Positions 17,257 to 25,655 of a DNA stretch of 58,592 nucleotides are shown here, in pieces. The DNA is from an uncultured Eubacteriales bacterium (lineage in GTDB: Bacteria; Bacillota; Clostridia; Oscillospirales; Oscillospiraceae): positions 1 through 58,592 of the forward strand of contig URAL01000005.1 of assembly GCA_900545805.1 (NCBI GenBank). Reading direction: 5' to 3'. A model generated the notes under the pieces. That model did no database searches and was not told the origin of the DNA. It was given only the letters and a program-made list of their open reading frames with translations. Position 1 is the stretch's first letter. The number at the start of each line of letters is the position of its first letter. The translations under genes and the position numbers were made by a program.

Positions 17257-18483
17257 ATGGACACGGAAAAGCTTGAAAACTATGCCGAGCTTATCGTCAA
17301 GGTCGGCGCTAATGTACAGGAGGGGCAGGATGTTATAATCTCCGCCGAGCTCGATCAGCCGGAGTTTGTGGAAATGCTCGTTGAGCAGTGCTACCTTGCC
17401 GGCGCCGCCGAGGTCAGGGTCGAGTGGACGCATCAGCCGCTCAAGCTCAAGCATGTGAAGTACCAGACCGTCGAGCGTCTCGGCGAGATCACGGGCTGGG
17501 AGAAGGAAAAGCTCCTGCACAGGGCAAAAACACTGCCGGCCATGATCTACATCGAATCTGCCGACCCTTCGGGCCTTGATGAGCTCGATCAGGAAAAATG
17601 GGGCAGGAGCGTGCAGCTGCGCTGGCCGGTCATAAAGCCCATCCGCGACTCGATGGAGAACAGGTACCAGTGGGTCATAGCGGCCGTGCCGGGAAAGGCG
17701 TGGGCAAGGAAGGTCTTTCCGGAGCTGAATGAAACCGAGGCCGTCGAAAGGCTGTGGCAGGCTATACTGTACACCTCACGCGCCGACGGCGACGGGATGG
17801 AGGCCTGGCGCGAGCACAACGCCGATCTCAAGAGAAGATGTGCATATTTAAACTCACTGTCTCTGCGCAGGCTGCACTATAAAAGCTCAAACGGCACAGA
17901 CCTGACCGTCGGCCTCATCCCGCAGGCGCAGTTTCTCGCCGGAGCTGAGGATACGCTCGGCACGAGCGTGACCTTCAATCCCAATATCCCCAGCGAGGAG
18001 GTCTTCACAAGCCCCATGAAGGGACAGGCCGAGGGCATCGTATATTCCACGCGACCTCTGTCATATCGAGGAACGATGATCGAAAACTTCAGCATCCGCT
18101 TTGAAAACGGCGTCGTTGCCGGGGTGAAGGCCGAAAAAGGCGAGGAGGCGCTCAAAACGCTTGTTAATATGGACGAGGGCTCGAAAATGCTCGGCGAGTG
18201 CGCGCTCGTGCCCTATGACAGCCCGATAAGAAACAGCGGTATCATGTTTTACAACACGCTGTTTGACGAAAACGCCGCCTGCCACCTTGCGCTCGGCGAC
18301 GGATTTACAAGCTGCATAAAGGATTTCGAGAGCTATACACTCGAACAGTGCCGCGATATGGGCATAAACTCCTCCATGATCCACGAGGATTTCATGATAG
18401 GCTCGGAGGATCTTGACATTGTCGGCGAGACGGAGAGCGGAGACAGGATACAGATATTCAAAAACGGAAACTGGGCGTTCTGA
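17257..18483 (+). CDS. M29-family aminopeptidase
   Basis: 408 residues, normal for AmpS/AmpT. The metal-ligand segments are present: PSEEVFTSP, GECALVPYDSP, NAACHLALG and SMIHEDFMIGSEDLD. It removes N-terminal residues from peptides in the cytosol using two metal ions. ATG 17257 starts at the family N-terminus (MDTEKLENYAELIVK); ATG 17245 upstream is possible, and neither has a well-spaced ribosome-binding site. It heads a three-gene run with a membrane protein and an LRR protein. Confidence 0.88.
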   Translation: MDTEKLENYAELIVKVGANVQEGQDVIISAELDQPEFVEMLVEQCYLAGAAEVRVEWTHQPLKLKHVKYQTVERLGEITGWEKEKLLHRAKTLPAMIYIESADPSGLDELDQEKWGRSVQLRWPVIKPIRDSMENRYQWVIAAVPGKAWARKVFPELNETEAVERLWQAILYTSRADGDGMEAWREHNADLKRRCAYLNSLSLRRLHYKSSNGTDLTVGLIPQAQFLAGAEDTLGTSVTFNPNIPSEEVFTSPMKGQAEGIVYSTRPLSYRGTMIENFSIRFENGVVAGVKAEKGEEALKTLVNMDEGSKMLGECALVPYDSPIRNSGIMFYNTLFDENAACHLALGDGFTSCIKDFESYTLEQCRDMGINSSMIHEDFMIGSEDLDIVGETESGDRIQIFKNGNWAF

Positions 18484-18496
18484 TCGGAGACGAAAA

Positions 18497-19177
18497 ATGG
18501 AGATAGAAAACGACAAGATAAGATATTCGGTGAGCAAAAGCAACTTTTTCGTAAAGCTCGCGGTGATATTCATGATGCTTTCGGTGCTGTGCCGTTTTCT
18601 CGGCTACTGGGGCTTCTGGTCAAATCAGAATAGCAGCTTCATCATATTCCAGATTGCTCTGCCGATACTATGCAGCCTGCTGTTTATTGTCCTGATACTG
18701 TATGCCGGCAGGCGTCTTTTCAGCCTGACGTTCATACCGGTTTTGCTGGGCGTAATGTTTTTTATCATAAAAGCCTTCGGCTTTGACAGCATACTGCACA
18801 CGATATTGTGCATATGCCTTTATCTTGCCGTCGCGTTTATTTACACGGCGACGGTGTTCGGCGTCATCCGGACAAAATGGCTGCTTGCGCCGCTGTTCGG
18901 ACTGCCGCTTATAGTACATATTTATCTGGACAGGGACATGATCGCACCGGCGGGCAAGGCCGTGGAGCTCTCCGAGCTTCTGCCGGAGATATCGGTGCTG
19001 TGCATAATGGCGGCTCTGCTGTGCACCTGCTTTGCCATGAAAAGGCGCGATTTTGCCGCGGAAAAGGCCGGCAGTGTCGAGCAGCAGACCATAGATCTTC
19101 TCGTCAGCAGTGAGGAGCCGCCAGAGGGAGAGATCGTGCCCGACGCGCTTTCACAGGGGGGTGACGAGAATGAGTGA
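18497..19177 (+). CDS. Six-helix membrane protein of unknown function
   Basis: 226 residues: a charged N-terminus, six to seven hydrophobic helices between about 15 and 185, then a 40-residue acidic cytoplasmic tail. CGGAGA lies 6 nt before the ATG; upstream in-frame starts lie inside the peptidase gene. Its last 8 nt overlap the start of the LRR gene, so both are probably made together and may interact at the membrane. No family recognised. Confidence 0.75.
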   Translation: MEIENDKIRYSVSKSNFFVKLAVIFMMLSVLCRFLGYWGFWSNQNSSFIIFQIALPILCSLLFIVLILYAGRRLFSLTFIPVLLGVMFFIIKAFGFDSILHTILCICLYLAVAFIYTATVFGVIRTKWLLAPLFGLPLIVHIYLDRDMIAPAGKAVELSELLPEISVLCIMAALLCTCFAMKRRDFAAEKAGSVEQQTIDLLVSSEEPPEGEIVPDALSQGGDENE

Positions 19178-21125
19178 CACAATAAGAAAAGACCCGAATG
19201 AAGAAAAAACCGTTGTGGTCAAAAAAAGCGATATCGAGCAGCAGCTGCATAAGCTCGATGAGGAAAAAACCGTTTTGGACACGGTAAATGAGGGCTATAA
19301 GAGCATCTTCGATCCCGAGCTTGAGGAGATCCTTCGCGAGACCGAGGGCTATGAGCTCACGCCGCAGAATGAAGACGGCGAGCCCGAGTATGACGAGTCC
19401 GGGCTTCCCGACGAGCCAGGCTCAAGAGCCGAGGAGATCATCCGTGAGCAGGCCGAGCACCGCGAGCATAAAAGGAAAAAGAAGCTTATAATCATATGCG
19501 TGGCCATCGTTGCGGCGCTGGCAGCGATGCTTGCGCTGATTCTGCTTCTGAAAACAGGGGACGCTGAAAAGGACTATGATAAAGCCTTCAGCCGGGCGCA
19601 GGAGTATTACTACTCAGGAGATTACGACAATGCCCTCAGCAAGCTTCGCGAGGTCATGGAGATAAAAAAGACCGATGAGTGCCTGCTGCTTATGAGCCGC
19701 TGCTACGAGGCAAAGTACGACTATGTCAATGCCATCGCCATCCTGGAAAGCTCCACGAGCGGCGATGAGAAGATAAAAACCGAGATCGAACGGCTCAAAA
19801 AAGCCAAGGAGGACTATGACAGCGGCAAGATAGTCGTTATCTGCGGAGAGCAGTACGATGTTGAAACAACGGTGCTCGATCTCTCGGGCAAGGGCGCGGG
19901 CTCTGCCGCGCTCAAGGATATCGCAAAGCTCACAGAGCTTACGAGTCTGAAGCTTTCGGATAATAAGATAAGCGAGCTTGACTTCCTGTCATCGCTTAAA
20001 AAGCTCAGCTCGCTCGATCTTTCAAACAATAAGATAAGTGACATAAGCCCCCTCAAGAAGCTATCCTCAATCAGAACGCTCCACCTTGACGGCAACGAGA
20101 TTAAGGATTTCAGCCCGCTTTACGGGCTTGACAGCCTTTCGATGCTCACCATCGGGGATATGGACATAAAGCAGTCGCAGCTTAAAAAGCTCAAGGAGGA
20201 GCTGCCTGACTGCATCATCTACAGTGACGATGCGAAGGAGGATGTTATCGAGATAAAGCTCGGCGGCAAGACCTTCGACAATAACGTGACTGAGCTTGAC
20301 CTGTCCGGCTGCGATGTGCACGATATATCGCTCCTGTCGGTCTGCACGAAGCTCAAAAAGCTTGATCTTTCGGATAACTCCATCTCGGATATCTCTGCGC
20401 TGGTCGACATACCGGAGCTTGCCGAGCTCGATCTTTCAAACAACAGGATAAGCGATATAAGCCCGCTGATGAGCGTTTCCAAGCTCACTTATCTCAATCT
20501 TGCGGGCAACAGGATAAAGTCCGTTGCCGCGCTTCAGGATCTGACGAGCCTTACAGAGCTCAATTTGAGCTCCAACGAGCTCGGCGGCATCGCCGCTGTC
20601 GGAAGGCTCACGAACCTCAAGACCCTGTGGATGGATGATACCGGCCTGAAGGATGCGTCTCTTGAGGAGCTCTACGGGCTCAAAAATCTTAAAAAGCTCA
20701 GCATAAAGGATAACTCCGAGCTCAGTGAGGCCGCGGTGACCACGCTTCAAAAGAAGCTCTCCGGCTGCACGATAAGCCACTCGGAGCTGAAGCGAGAGAT
20801 AGTCCTCGGCGGCAAAAGCTTTGCCTGCGACGCAGAAACGGTTGAGGCAAACGGACTCGGACTGAGCGATATTTCAAAGGTCTCCGGCTTTTCAAATGTG
20901 AAGCATCTCGACCTTTCAAATAACTCCATCTCGCGCCTGTCGCCGCTGTCTCAGCTCAAAACGCTTGAGACGCTCGACCTTTCAAACAACCGCATAAGCG
21001 ATGTCTCCGCGCTCACCTCGCTTAAAAATCTCAAGCAGCTTTGGCTCGGCGGAAACAGCATCAGCGCAGATCAGCTACAGTCGCTCAAGGCTGCGCTTCC
21101 CAATTGCTATATCAGTGTTGAATAA
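19170..21125 (+). CDS. Single-pass membrane protein with three leucine-rich-repeat modules
   Basis: 651 residues. An acidic cytoplasmic N-terminus (1-100) contains two copies of EEKTV; a transmembrane helix follows near 104-128; then a TPR-like helical segment (about 135-215). Three LRR modules follow, each begun by a short strand (VVICGEQYDVET, IEIKLGGKTFD, REIVLGGKSFA) and ended by an L-x-x-x-L-P-x-C cap. Repeats of the LxxLxLSxNxIxDIS type resemble internalin LRRs. Topology predicts the LRRs outside the cell. It is probably a binding or adhesion protein; the ligand is unknown. Confidence 0.85.
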   Translation: MSDTIRKDPNEEKTVVVKKSDIEQQLHKLDEEKTVLDTVNEGYKSIFDPELEEILRETEGYELTPQNEDGEPEYDESGLPDEPGSRAEEIIREQAEHREHKRKKKLIIICVAIVAALAAMLALILLLKTGDAEKDYDKAFSRAQEYYYSGDYDNALSKLREVMEIKKTDECLLLMSRCYEAKYDYVNAIAILESSTSGDEKIKTEIERLKKAKEDYDSGKIVVICGEQYDVETTVLDLSGKGAGSAALKDIAKLTELTSLKLSDNKISELDFLSSLKKLSSLDLSNNKISDISPLKKLSSIRTLHLDGNEIKDFSPLYGLDSLSMLTIGDMDIKQSQLKKLKEELPDCIIYSDDAKEDVIEIKLGGKTFDNNVTELDLSGCDVHDISLLSVCTKLKKLDLSDNSISDISALVDIPELAELDLSNNRISDISPLMSVSKLTYLNLAGNRIKSVAALQDLTSLTELNLSSNELGGIAAVGRLTNLKTLWMDDTGLKDASLEELYGLKNLKKLSIKDNSELSEAAVTTLQKKLSGCTISHSELKREIVLGGKSFACDAETVEANGLGLSDISKVSGFSNVKHLDLSNNSISRLSPLSQLKTLETLDLSNNRISDVSALTSLKNLKQLWLGGNSISADQLQSLKAALPNCYISVE

Positions 21126-21173
21126 AAATCGGGAACATATTTTTAAATTTTAAGGCAAATTTAACAAAGCACC

Positions 21174-21202
21174 TTTCAATTTGTGTGAGCGTGTGCTATA
21201 AT
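21174..21202 (+). promoter_or_regulatory. Probable promoter of hpf
   Basis: TTTCAA, 17 nt, TATAAT. The -10 is consensus and the -35 weak, as in promoters needing activation or growth-phase control. Confidence 0.45.
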
Positions 21203-21210
21203 ACAATCAA

Positions 21211-21226
21211 GCAGGATATATCCTGC
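21211..21226. promoter_or_regulatory. Perfect 16-bp palindrome in the hpf leader
   Basis: GCAGGATATATCCTGC sits immediately downstream of the -10 region and just before the AAAGGAG ribosome-binding site. It may be an operator or an mRNA hairpin next to the translation start. Confidence 0.6.
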
Positions 21227-21249
21227 AAAGCAGAAAGGAGCCGGCACAT

Positions 21250-21792
21250 ATGAAATTTACGTTTACCGAAAAAAAGATGGGCACCTCCGAAGAGCTCAGA
21301 GCCTATACTGAGCGCAAGGTTGGCAAGCTCGACCGCTTCTTTAAGACCGAAAGCAGCGCAAGCATCACGTTCAGCATGGAGCGCGGCAGATTCCTGGCTG
21401 AGATCACGGTTTCCAACAACGGCCTGTATTACAGGGCAAGCGAGCTTACAAACGATATGTACGCTTCCGTTGATTCCGGCGTCGCGGCCATTGAACGCCA
21501 GATTCGCAAGAACAAGACCCGTCTTGAAAAACGCCTGAGAGAAGGCGCGCTCGAGAAGGAGGCGAGACCCTCGTTTGCTCCCGCTGAGGACGATGAGGAT
21601 GAGGAATTCAAGATCGTGCGCAGCAAACGCTTCCCCATCAAGCCCATGTCCCCGGAGGAGGCGATCCTTCAGATGAACCTTCTGGAGCATGAGTTCTTCG
21701 TGTTCCGCAACGAGCAGGAGGACGGCGCGATCTCAGTAGTCTATCGCCGCAAGAACGGCGGCTACGGTCTTATAAGCGACGACTCTGAATAA
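21250..21792 (+). CDS. hpf: Ribosome hibernation promoting factor, long form
   Basis: 180 residues: N-terminal S30AE/RaiA domain (about 1-95), an acidic linker (DDEDEE), and the C-terminal dimerisation domain with MSPEEAILQMNLLEHEFFVF. Long HPF joins 70S ribosomes into inactive 100S dimers in stationary phase or stress. AGAAAGGAG precedes the ATG. The gene is single, with its own promoter and terminator. Confidence 0.95.
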   Translation: MKFTFTEKKMGTSEELRAYTERKVGKLDRFFKTESSASITFSMERGRFLAEITVSNNGLYYRASELTNDMYASVDSGVAAIERQIRKNKTRLEKRLREGALEKEARPSFAPAEDDEDEEFKIVRSKRFPIKPMSPEEAILQMNLLEHEFFVFRNEQEDGAISVVYRRKNGGYGLISDDSE

Positions 21793-21806
21793 GAATTAAA
21801 TAGTTG

Positions 21807-21834
21807 CTGCCCCGCTCAAAAGCGGGGCAGTTTT
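21807..21834 (+). terminator. Terminator after hpf
   Basis: CTGCCCCGC, TCAAAA, GCGGGGCAG, TTTT. Confidence 0.82.
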
Positions 21835-21845
21835 GAGGTATTAGG

Positions 21846-22754
21846 ATGAACTACACGGAAGTCACGATAGAATGCAAAAACACCGACGAGGTATGCGACA
21901 GGCTCACTGCCCTCGGCATAGACGGCTTCGTCATCGAAAACGAGGACGATTTCAAGGCCTTTCTGGATAATAACCGCCAGTACTGGGACTATGTCGATTC
22001 CGCTCTTGAGGACAGCTACAGGGGAGTATCGCGCGTGAAATTCTACGTCGAGGATAACGACAAGGGCGCAGTGCTACTCGCCGCCGTCAGGGCGGAGTTC
22101 GAGGTAAAAACGGCTTCCGTGTGCGACGCGGACTGGGAAAATAACTGGAAGCAGTACTACGAGCCGCTTGAGATCGGCGAAAAGCTCCTTGTCGTGCCGG
22201 AGTGGATAGACTGCTCCGATGAGGGCAGGGTGCCCCTGCGCCTCGACCCCGGTCTCCTGTTCGGCACGGGCTCACACGCGACGACGCGCATGTGCCTCAC
22301 GGCGCTCGAAAAATACGCGGGCGCGGGCAAGAGGGCTCTCGACCTCGGCTGCGGCAGCGGCATACTCGGCATCGGTGCGCTCGTTCTCGGCAGCGACTTC
22401 TGCACTGCCTGCGACATCGACCCCAAAGCGCCCGACACCGTCATGGAAAACGCGGCGCTCAACGGCATCGGGACAAACAAAATGAAGGTCTATGCCGGCG
22501 ATATAATCGGCGACGCAAAGCTTCGCAAAATGCTCGGCACGGGCTATGATATCGTGCTTGCGAACATCGTCTCGGACGTGATAATCCCCCTTGCGCCGTT
22601 CGTGCGCGCCTTCATGGCGCCGGGCGGAGTTTTCATCACCTCCGGCATCATAGACGGCCGAGAGGACGAGGTCGCCGCCGCCCTGCGCTCGGCCGGACTT
22701 GAGATCATCGCCCACCGTCACGAGGAGGAGTGGTACTGCTTCGAGTGCAGGTGA
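21846..22754 (+). CDS. prmA: Ribosomal protein L11 methyltransferase
   Basis: 302 residues. The N-terminal ferredoxin-like substrate-binding part is followed by a Rossmann SAM-binding fold with LDLGCGSGILGIGA and LANIVSDVI (the PrmA N-x-x-x motif). FGTGSHATTRMCL is highly diagnostic. It methylates L11 of the large ribosomal subunit. It is usually followed directly by rsmE; here about 2 kb of accessory DNA separates them. Confidence 0.95.
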   Translation: MNYTEVTIECKNTDEVCDRLTALGIDGFVIENEDDFKAFLDNNRQYWDYVDSALEDSYRGVSRVKFYVEDNDKGAVLLAAVRAEFEVKTASVCDADWENNWKQYYEPLEIGEKLLVVPEWIDCSDEGRVPLRLDPGLLFGTGSHATTRMCLTALEKYAGAGKRALDLGCGSGILGIGALVLGSDFCTACDIDPKAPDTVMENAALNGIGTNKMKVYAGDIIGDAKLRKMLGTGYDIVLANIVSDVIIPLAPFVRAFMAPGGVFITSGIIDGREDEVAAALRSAGLEIIAHRHEEEWYCFECR

Positions 22755-22776
22755 TGGCTTAAATATTTATAGCAAT

Positions 22777-22819
22777 AAAAACCGCAGCTTAGGATCGCTG
22801 ATCTTTAGCTGCGGTTTTT
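22777..22819. terminator. Bidirectional terminator
   Basis: AAAACCGCAGCT and AGCTGCGGTTTTT arms between prmA and the convergent XRE gene. Confidence 0.82.
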
Positions 22820-22822
22820 CGT

Positions 22823-23131
22823 TTATTTCATAAGCCCTTTGACTATGGTCAGCAGAGCGTCCGTTTTGTCGGGCGGCAGACTTTTTATAAGCCCGAACAG
22901 ATCCCTGAGCTCGGACGGGTCGGCAGCGCCTGTGTCAAAAAACTCCTGCGGCGTTACGCCGAGAAACTCACATATATAGAAAAAGCTCTGCATCGTCGGA
23001 AAAGCTTTGCCGTTTTCGATAGTGTTTATATAGCCCGGGTTTTGGCCGATCGAGAGGCTCATGTCTCTTGCCGAAACGCCTTTTAAGCCTCTCAGCTGCG
23101 CCAAACGCCGCGGAAAATCGTCCTCGTACAT
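22823..23131 (-). CDS. XRE-family repressor-like regulator
   Basis: 102 residues. A helix-turn-helix (about 8-65; MSLSIGQNPGYINTIENG is the recognition region) is followed by a short C-terminal helical part. GGGTGG precedes the ATG. The gene diverges from an AT-rich membrane-protein gene, and two related palindromes lie between them, which fits a repressor controlling itself and its neighbour. It is part of the insert that splits prmA from rsmE. Confidence 0.85.
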   Translation of the reverse strand: MYEDDFPRRLAQLRGLKGVSARDMSLSIGQNPGYINTIENGKAFPTMQSFFYICEFLGVTPQEFFDTGAADPSELRDLFGLIKSLPPDKTDALLTIVKGLMK

Positions 23132-23148
23132 GTGATTACCACCCTTTT

Positions 23149-23231
23149 TGTCATATTATATCTGACAAGACGGGCGATAATACGCCAATATATACGATAA
23201 ATGTCTTGCATTATCATATTAAATCTGATAA
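23149..23231. promoter_or_regulatory. Two related palindromic operators between the XRE gene and its target
   Basis: TGTCATATTATATCTGACA (23149-23167) and, at 23211-23231, a dyad with arms TTATCA and TGATAA share the core TCATATTA-ATCTGA. The second lies between a TTGCAT (23206-23211) and a GATAAT/TAATAT -10 of the rightward gene, the classic place for a repressor. Confidence 0.6.
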
Positions 23232-23275
23232 TATGTACAAAGTGACATGTTTAAACAAATATAAGGGAGGATAAG

Positions 23276-24106
23276 ATGAAATTAAAGAAGAGAGAAATGT
23301 GCTTGATAATAGGCGTGATCGCCCTGATCGTTATTTGCATCATTGTTCTTGCTTCACCCAAGAGTAATAATCCGGTAGATGACGAGCAGGAAGAAAGCGC
23401 TGCCGTCGACGAAGATTACAACAATGAGGAACCCGAGGAAAGTGAATCCTCGATTTTAGGTGTTCCGGAAGGACAGGTCGATGCAGACAAGGATAAGTTG
23501 CTTAAAGGTGATAACATCCTTAAATCAGCATTCAAAAATACTTCGGCAGGAACATTTCTACGGCGCGAGATCGAGCATAATTATGATGAGTATGCGCACA
23601 TAGATAATGCCATTATCCATTATTATTTTGACACGTGGTTAGGTGTAGTTGATATGGCGAAACCGTGCGCATATCAATATTTGCGCGACAGTGAAATTTG
23701 GAACCTGCTCAGCTGCGAAGACAGTGATGTGGTAGATGTGGAGTACAACGCAAATGCTATAGCTGTATTTGATGGCGGTGTACTCGATGTTGAGAAGTAC
23801 ACAGGCTCCTATATTGGAGAAACAACATTTTACAGAAAAGCATTGACAATTGAATCAATAGACACAAGCAGCTATCCGCTTAAGGTCACAGTTTCGTACT
23901 CCTTCGATACATTTGATAGTGATATCGGGTATTTAAGCGATAACTCAACGATGTACATGAAAGCAGGTGGCATCTTCCTAGACGAATGGTGGTTTTATGG
24001 AGAACACGATATTGAGAATTCAACATACAGCAGTTTGGGGATAACATTGAGATTGTTGCATTCAGAAGAAGGATATTTTTACGATGCCCGGCTAAATGTC
24101 AAGTAA
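23276..24106 (+). CDS. AT-rich membrane-anchored protein of unknown function
   Basis: 276 residues. A lysine-rich start and one hydrophobic helix (about 9-27) precede a very acidic linker (about 32-58) and a soluble domain of about 200 residues with many aromatic residues. No lipobox. Base composition and codon use are clearly more AT-rich than the neighbours, suggesting recent acquisition. It is expressed from its own promoter under the XRE operator pair and ends at a strong terminator. No family recognised. Confidence 0.75.
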   Translation: MKLKKREMCLIIGVIALIVICIIVLASPKSNNPVDDEQEESAAVDEDYNNEEPEESESSILGVPEGQVDADKDKLLKGDNILKSAFKNTSAGTFLRREIEHNYDEYAHIDNAIIHYYFDTWLGVVDMAKPCAYQYLRDSEIWNLLSCEDSDVVDVEYNANAIAVFDGGVLDVEKYTGSYIGETTFYRKALTIESIDTSSYPLKVTVSYSFDTFDSDIGYLSDNSTMYMKAGGIFLDEWWFYGEHDIENSTYSSLGITLRLLHSEEGYFYDARLNVK

Positions 24107-24132
24107 AAAAGCTCCCATTTGGGAGCTTTTTT
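24105..24132. terminator. Bidirectional terminator
   Basis: A6, GCTCCC, ATTT, GGGAGC, T6. Confidence 0.85.
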
Positions 24133-24136
24133 CTTC

Positions 24137-24349
24137 CTATACAAGCACCACCAGCGACGGGGCGAGCACACAGAGAAGTCCGATCGATGTCCAAATGAAG
24201 GCCTTCTTATACTCGCTGACGCTTTTGCCCTGTACGGCGTTTTTTATGCACTCAAGCACCCCGTAAAACGTTGCGGGTACGAGAAATATGCCGAGATAGA
24301 GCGGGAAAAAAGCGAAAATTGACCAAATGCCTCTTATTACGTCTGCCAT
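24137..24349 (-). CDS. Small two-helix membrane protein
   Basis: 70 residues with two hydrophobic helices (about 9-30 and 49-69) joined by a short charged loop. AGGAGG lies upstream of the ATG and a sigma-A promoter about 60 nt further. It is convergent with the AT-rich protein and lies in the prmA-rsmE insert. Function unknown. Confidence 0.7.
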   Translation of the reverse strand: MADVIRGIWSIFAFFPLYLGIFLVPATFYGVLECIKNAVQGKSVSEYKKAFIWTSIGLLCVLAPSLVVLV

Positions 24350-24400
24350 ATGTTCGCCTCCTTAAAAATTGCCGTCCGACCAACATCAGACAATAAAATC

Positions 24401-24429
24401 ACAATATACTACATTGTCCTGTTTGTCAA
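24401..24429 (-). promoter_or_regulatory. Promoter of the small membrane protein
   Basis: On the minus strand TTGACA is followed by TATTGT at 17 nt (or TATATT at 15 nt). Confidence 0.5.
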
Positions 24430-24440
24430 CATTTCTCTGT

Positions 24441-24474
24441 AAAAAACGCCTCCAGCGCAGAACGGGAGGCGTTT
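24441..24474 (-). terminator. Terminator of the 52-residue gene
   Basis: On the minus strand ACGCCTCC and GGAGGCGT form the stem, followed by a T run. Confidence 0.75.
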
Positions 24475-24486
24475 CGGCATGGCGGC

Positions 24487-24645
24487 TCACTGACCGGCGG
24501 CAAAGCGCACGGCGCAGCTTTTTTTGCTGCGCTTTATGACGCACAGCTTTTCCTCGCGCTTATTTTCGGGCTGCGCGGGGAGAGGATGCTCCTCAGCCTG
24601 CGCGGTCACGCGCTGCCATACGCTTTCAAAATTATCAAATTCCAT
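24487..24645 (-). CDS. Small protein, possibly a truncated remnant
   Basis: 52 residues beginning MEFDNFESVWQRV, followed by a Pro/Glu segment and a basic, Cys-containing end. GGTGAAG precedes the ATG at good spacing and a strong terminator follows. The opening resembles, from memory, the start of longer small ferritin-like proteins, so this may be an N-terminal fragment that kept its signals. Divergent from rsmE. Confidence 0.45.
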   Translation of the reverse strand: MEFDNFESVWQRVTAQAEEHPLPAQPENKREEKLCVIKRSKKSCAVRFAAGQ

Positions 24646-24733
24646 AGACTTCACCGGTGCATTATATGCATGCTCTTGAAAAAATGTCAGCGGTGTGAGA
24701 TAATGAAAAACACATTTTTGCGAGGTGTTTATC

Positions 24734-25471
24734 ATGCCCAGATTTTTTGCGCTCGGAACAAATCTGCTCGGCGGCCGGGCGATCATCCGCGGCCGCGACG
24801 CAGAACATATAAAGGTGCTTCGCCTGCGCCCCGGCGAGGAGATGACGATCTGCGACGGCAAGGGCACGGACTATAAGTGCCGCCTTGTGCGCTCGGATAA
24901 GGACGAGGCCGAGGCCGAGATCATCGAGGTCACGCAGTGCGCGGCAGAGCCCACGGTGTCGGTGCGCGTGCTGTGCGGTCTGCCCAAGGGCGACAAGACC
25001 GATTATATTATCCAGAAGTGCGTCGAGGCCGGTGCGCACGAGATATGCTTTTTCCGCAGCGAGCGCGTCGTGCAGCGCACCGAGGGCGTCACGAAAAAGC
25101 TCGAACGCTGGAACAGGATAAGCGAGGAGGCGGCCAAGCAGTCCGGGCGCGGCATTATCCCGGAGGTGCGCTGGCTCGATACCTACGTCGAGGCGCTCGA
25201 CGCCGCCAAGCAGCAGGAAGCGGTATTTTTCATGTACGAGACCGGCGAGCGCGAGGGTCTGCGCACAGCTCTTGCGGGAGCGGAAAAGCTCGGCTCGGCC
25301 GCGATAATAACCGGCCCCGAGGGCGGCTTTGAGCCCTATGAGGCCGACATGGCGCGCAAGGTCGGCATGCACATTTGCGCCATGGGTGCGCGCATCCTGC
25401 GATGCGAGACCGCCCCCGTCGTCGCCCTCACGGCGCTGATGTACGAGAGTGGAAATTTAGAGGCGAATTGA
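24734..25471 (+). CDS. rsmE: 16S rRNA (uracil-1498-N3)-methyltransferase
   Basis: 245 residues. An N-terminal PUA-like part is followed by the SPOUT knot with TGPEGGFEPYEADMA and GARILRCETAPVVAL. It methylates U1498 of 16S rRNA. ATG 24734 has GAGGTG 6 nt before it; the GTG nine bases upstream lies in that site and is not used. Normally next to prmA; the insert 22823-24645 separates them here. Confidence 0.93.
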   Translation: MPRFFALGTNLLGGRAIIRGRDAEHIKVLRLRPGEEMTICDGKGTDYKCRLVRSDKDEAEAEIIEVTQCAAEPTVSVRVLCGLPKGDKTDYIIQKCVEAGAHEICFFRSERVVQRTEGVTKKLERWNRISEEAAKQSGRGIIPEVRWLDTYVEALDAAKQQEAVFFMYETGEREGLRTALAGAEKLGSAAIITGPEGGFEPYEADMARKVGMHICAMGARILRCETAPVVALTALMYESGNLEAN

Positions 25472-25532
25472 CGCTGCTGCGGATACAGCTTTTGCGGCAG
25501 CCCGGTGTCGAGAGTGCGGAGAAAACCGTTTT
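25460..25532 (+). repeat. MITE-like repeat family, solo left end
   Basis: GCTGCTGCGGATAC followed by TGCGGCAG, CCGGTGTCGA and AAAACCG matches the left end of the element at 26165-26390 with few changes. It overlaps the rsmE stop. Confidence 0.55.
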
Positions 25533-25559
25533 TGCCTCGCGCTGCGGTGCTGCGCTCCT

Positions 25560-25606
25560 TGCCTTCCCCTTTTAGGGGAAGGTGTCGGCGCAGCCGACGG
25601 ATGAGG
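25560..25606 (+). repeat. Double-hairpin intergenic repeat
   Basis: CTTCCCC-TTTTA-GGGGAAG is followed by a TCGGC-GCA-GCCGA hairpin and ACGGATGAGG. This double-hairpin format is, from memory, a common interspersed element in gut Clostridia genomes. Only one copy is seen in this window. Confidence 0.45.
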
Positions 25607-25617
25607 TGAAAATGAAT

Positions 25618-25655
25618 AAAAAAAGAGTGCAGATTTTTGATCTGCGCTCTTTTTC
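25618..25655. terminator. Bidirectional terminator
   Basis: AAAGAGTGCAGAT and ATCTGCGCTCTTT arms with flanking A and T runs, just beyond the small leftward gene. Confidence 0.8.
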
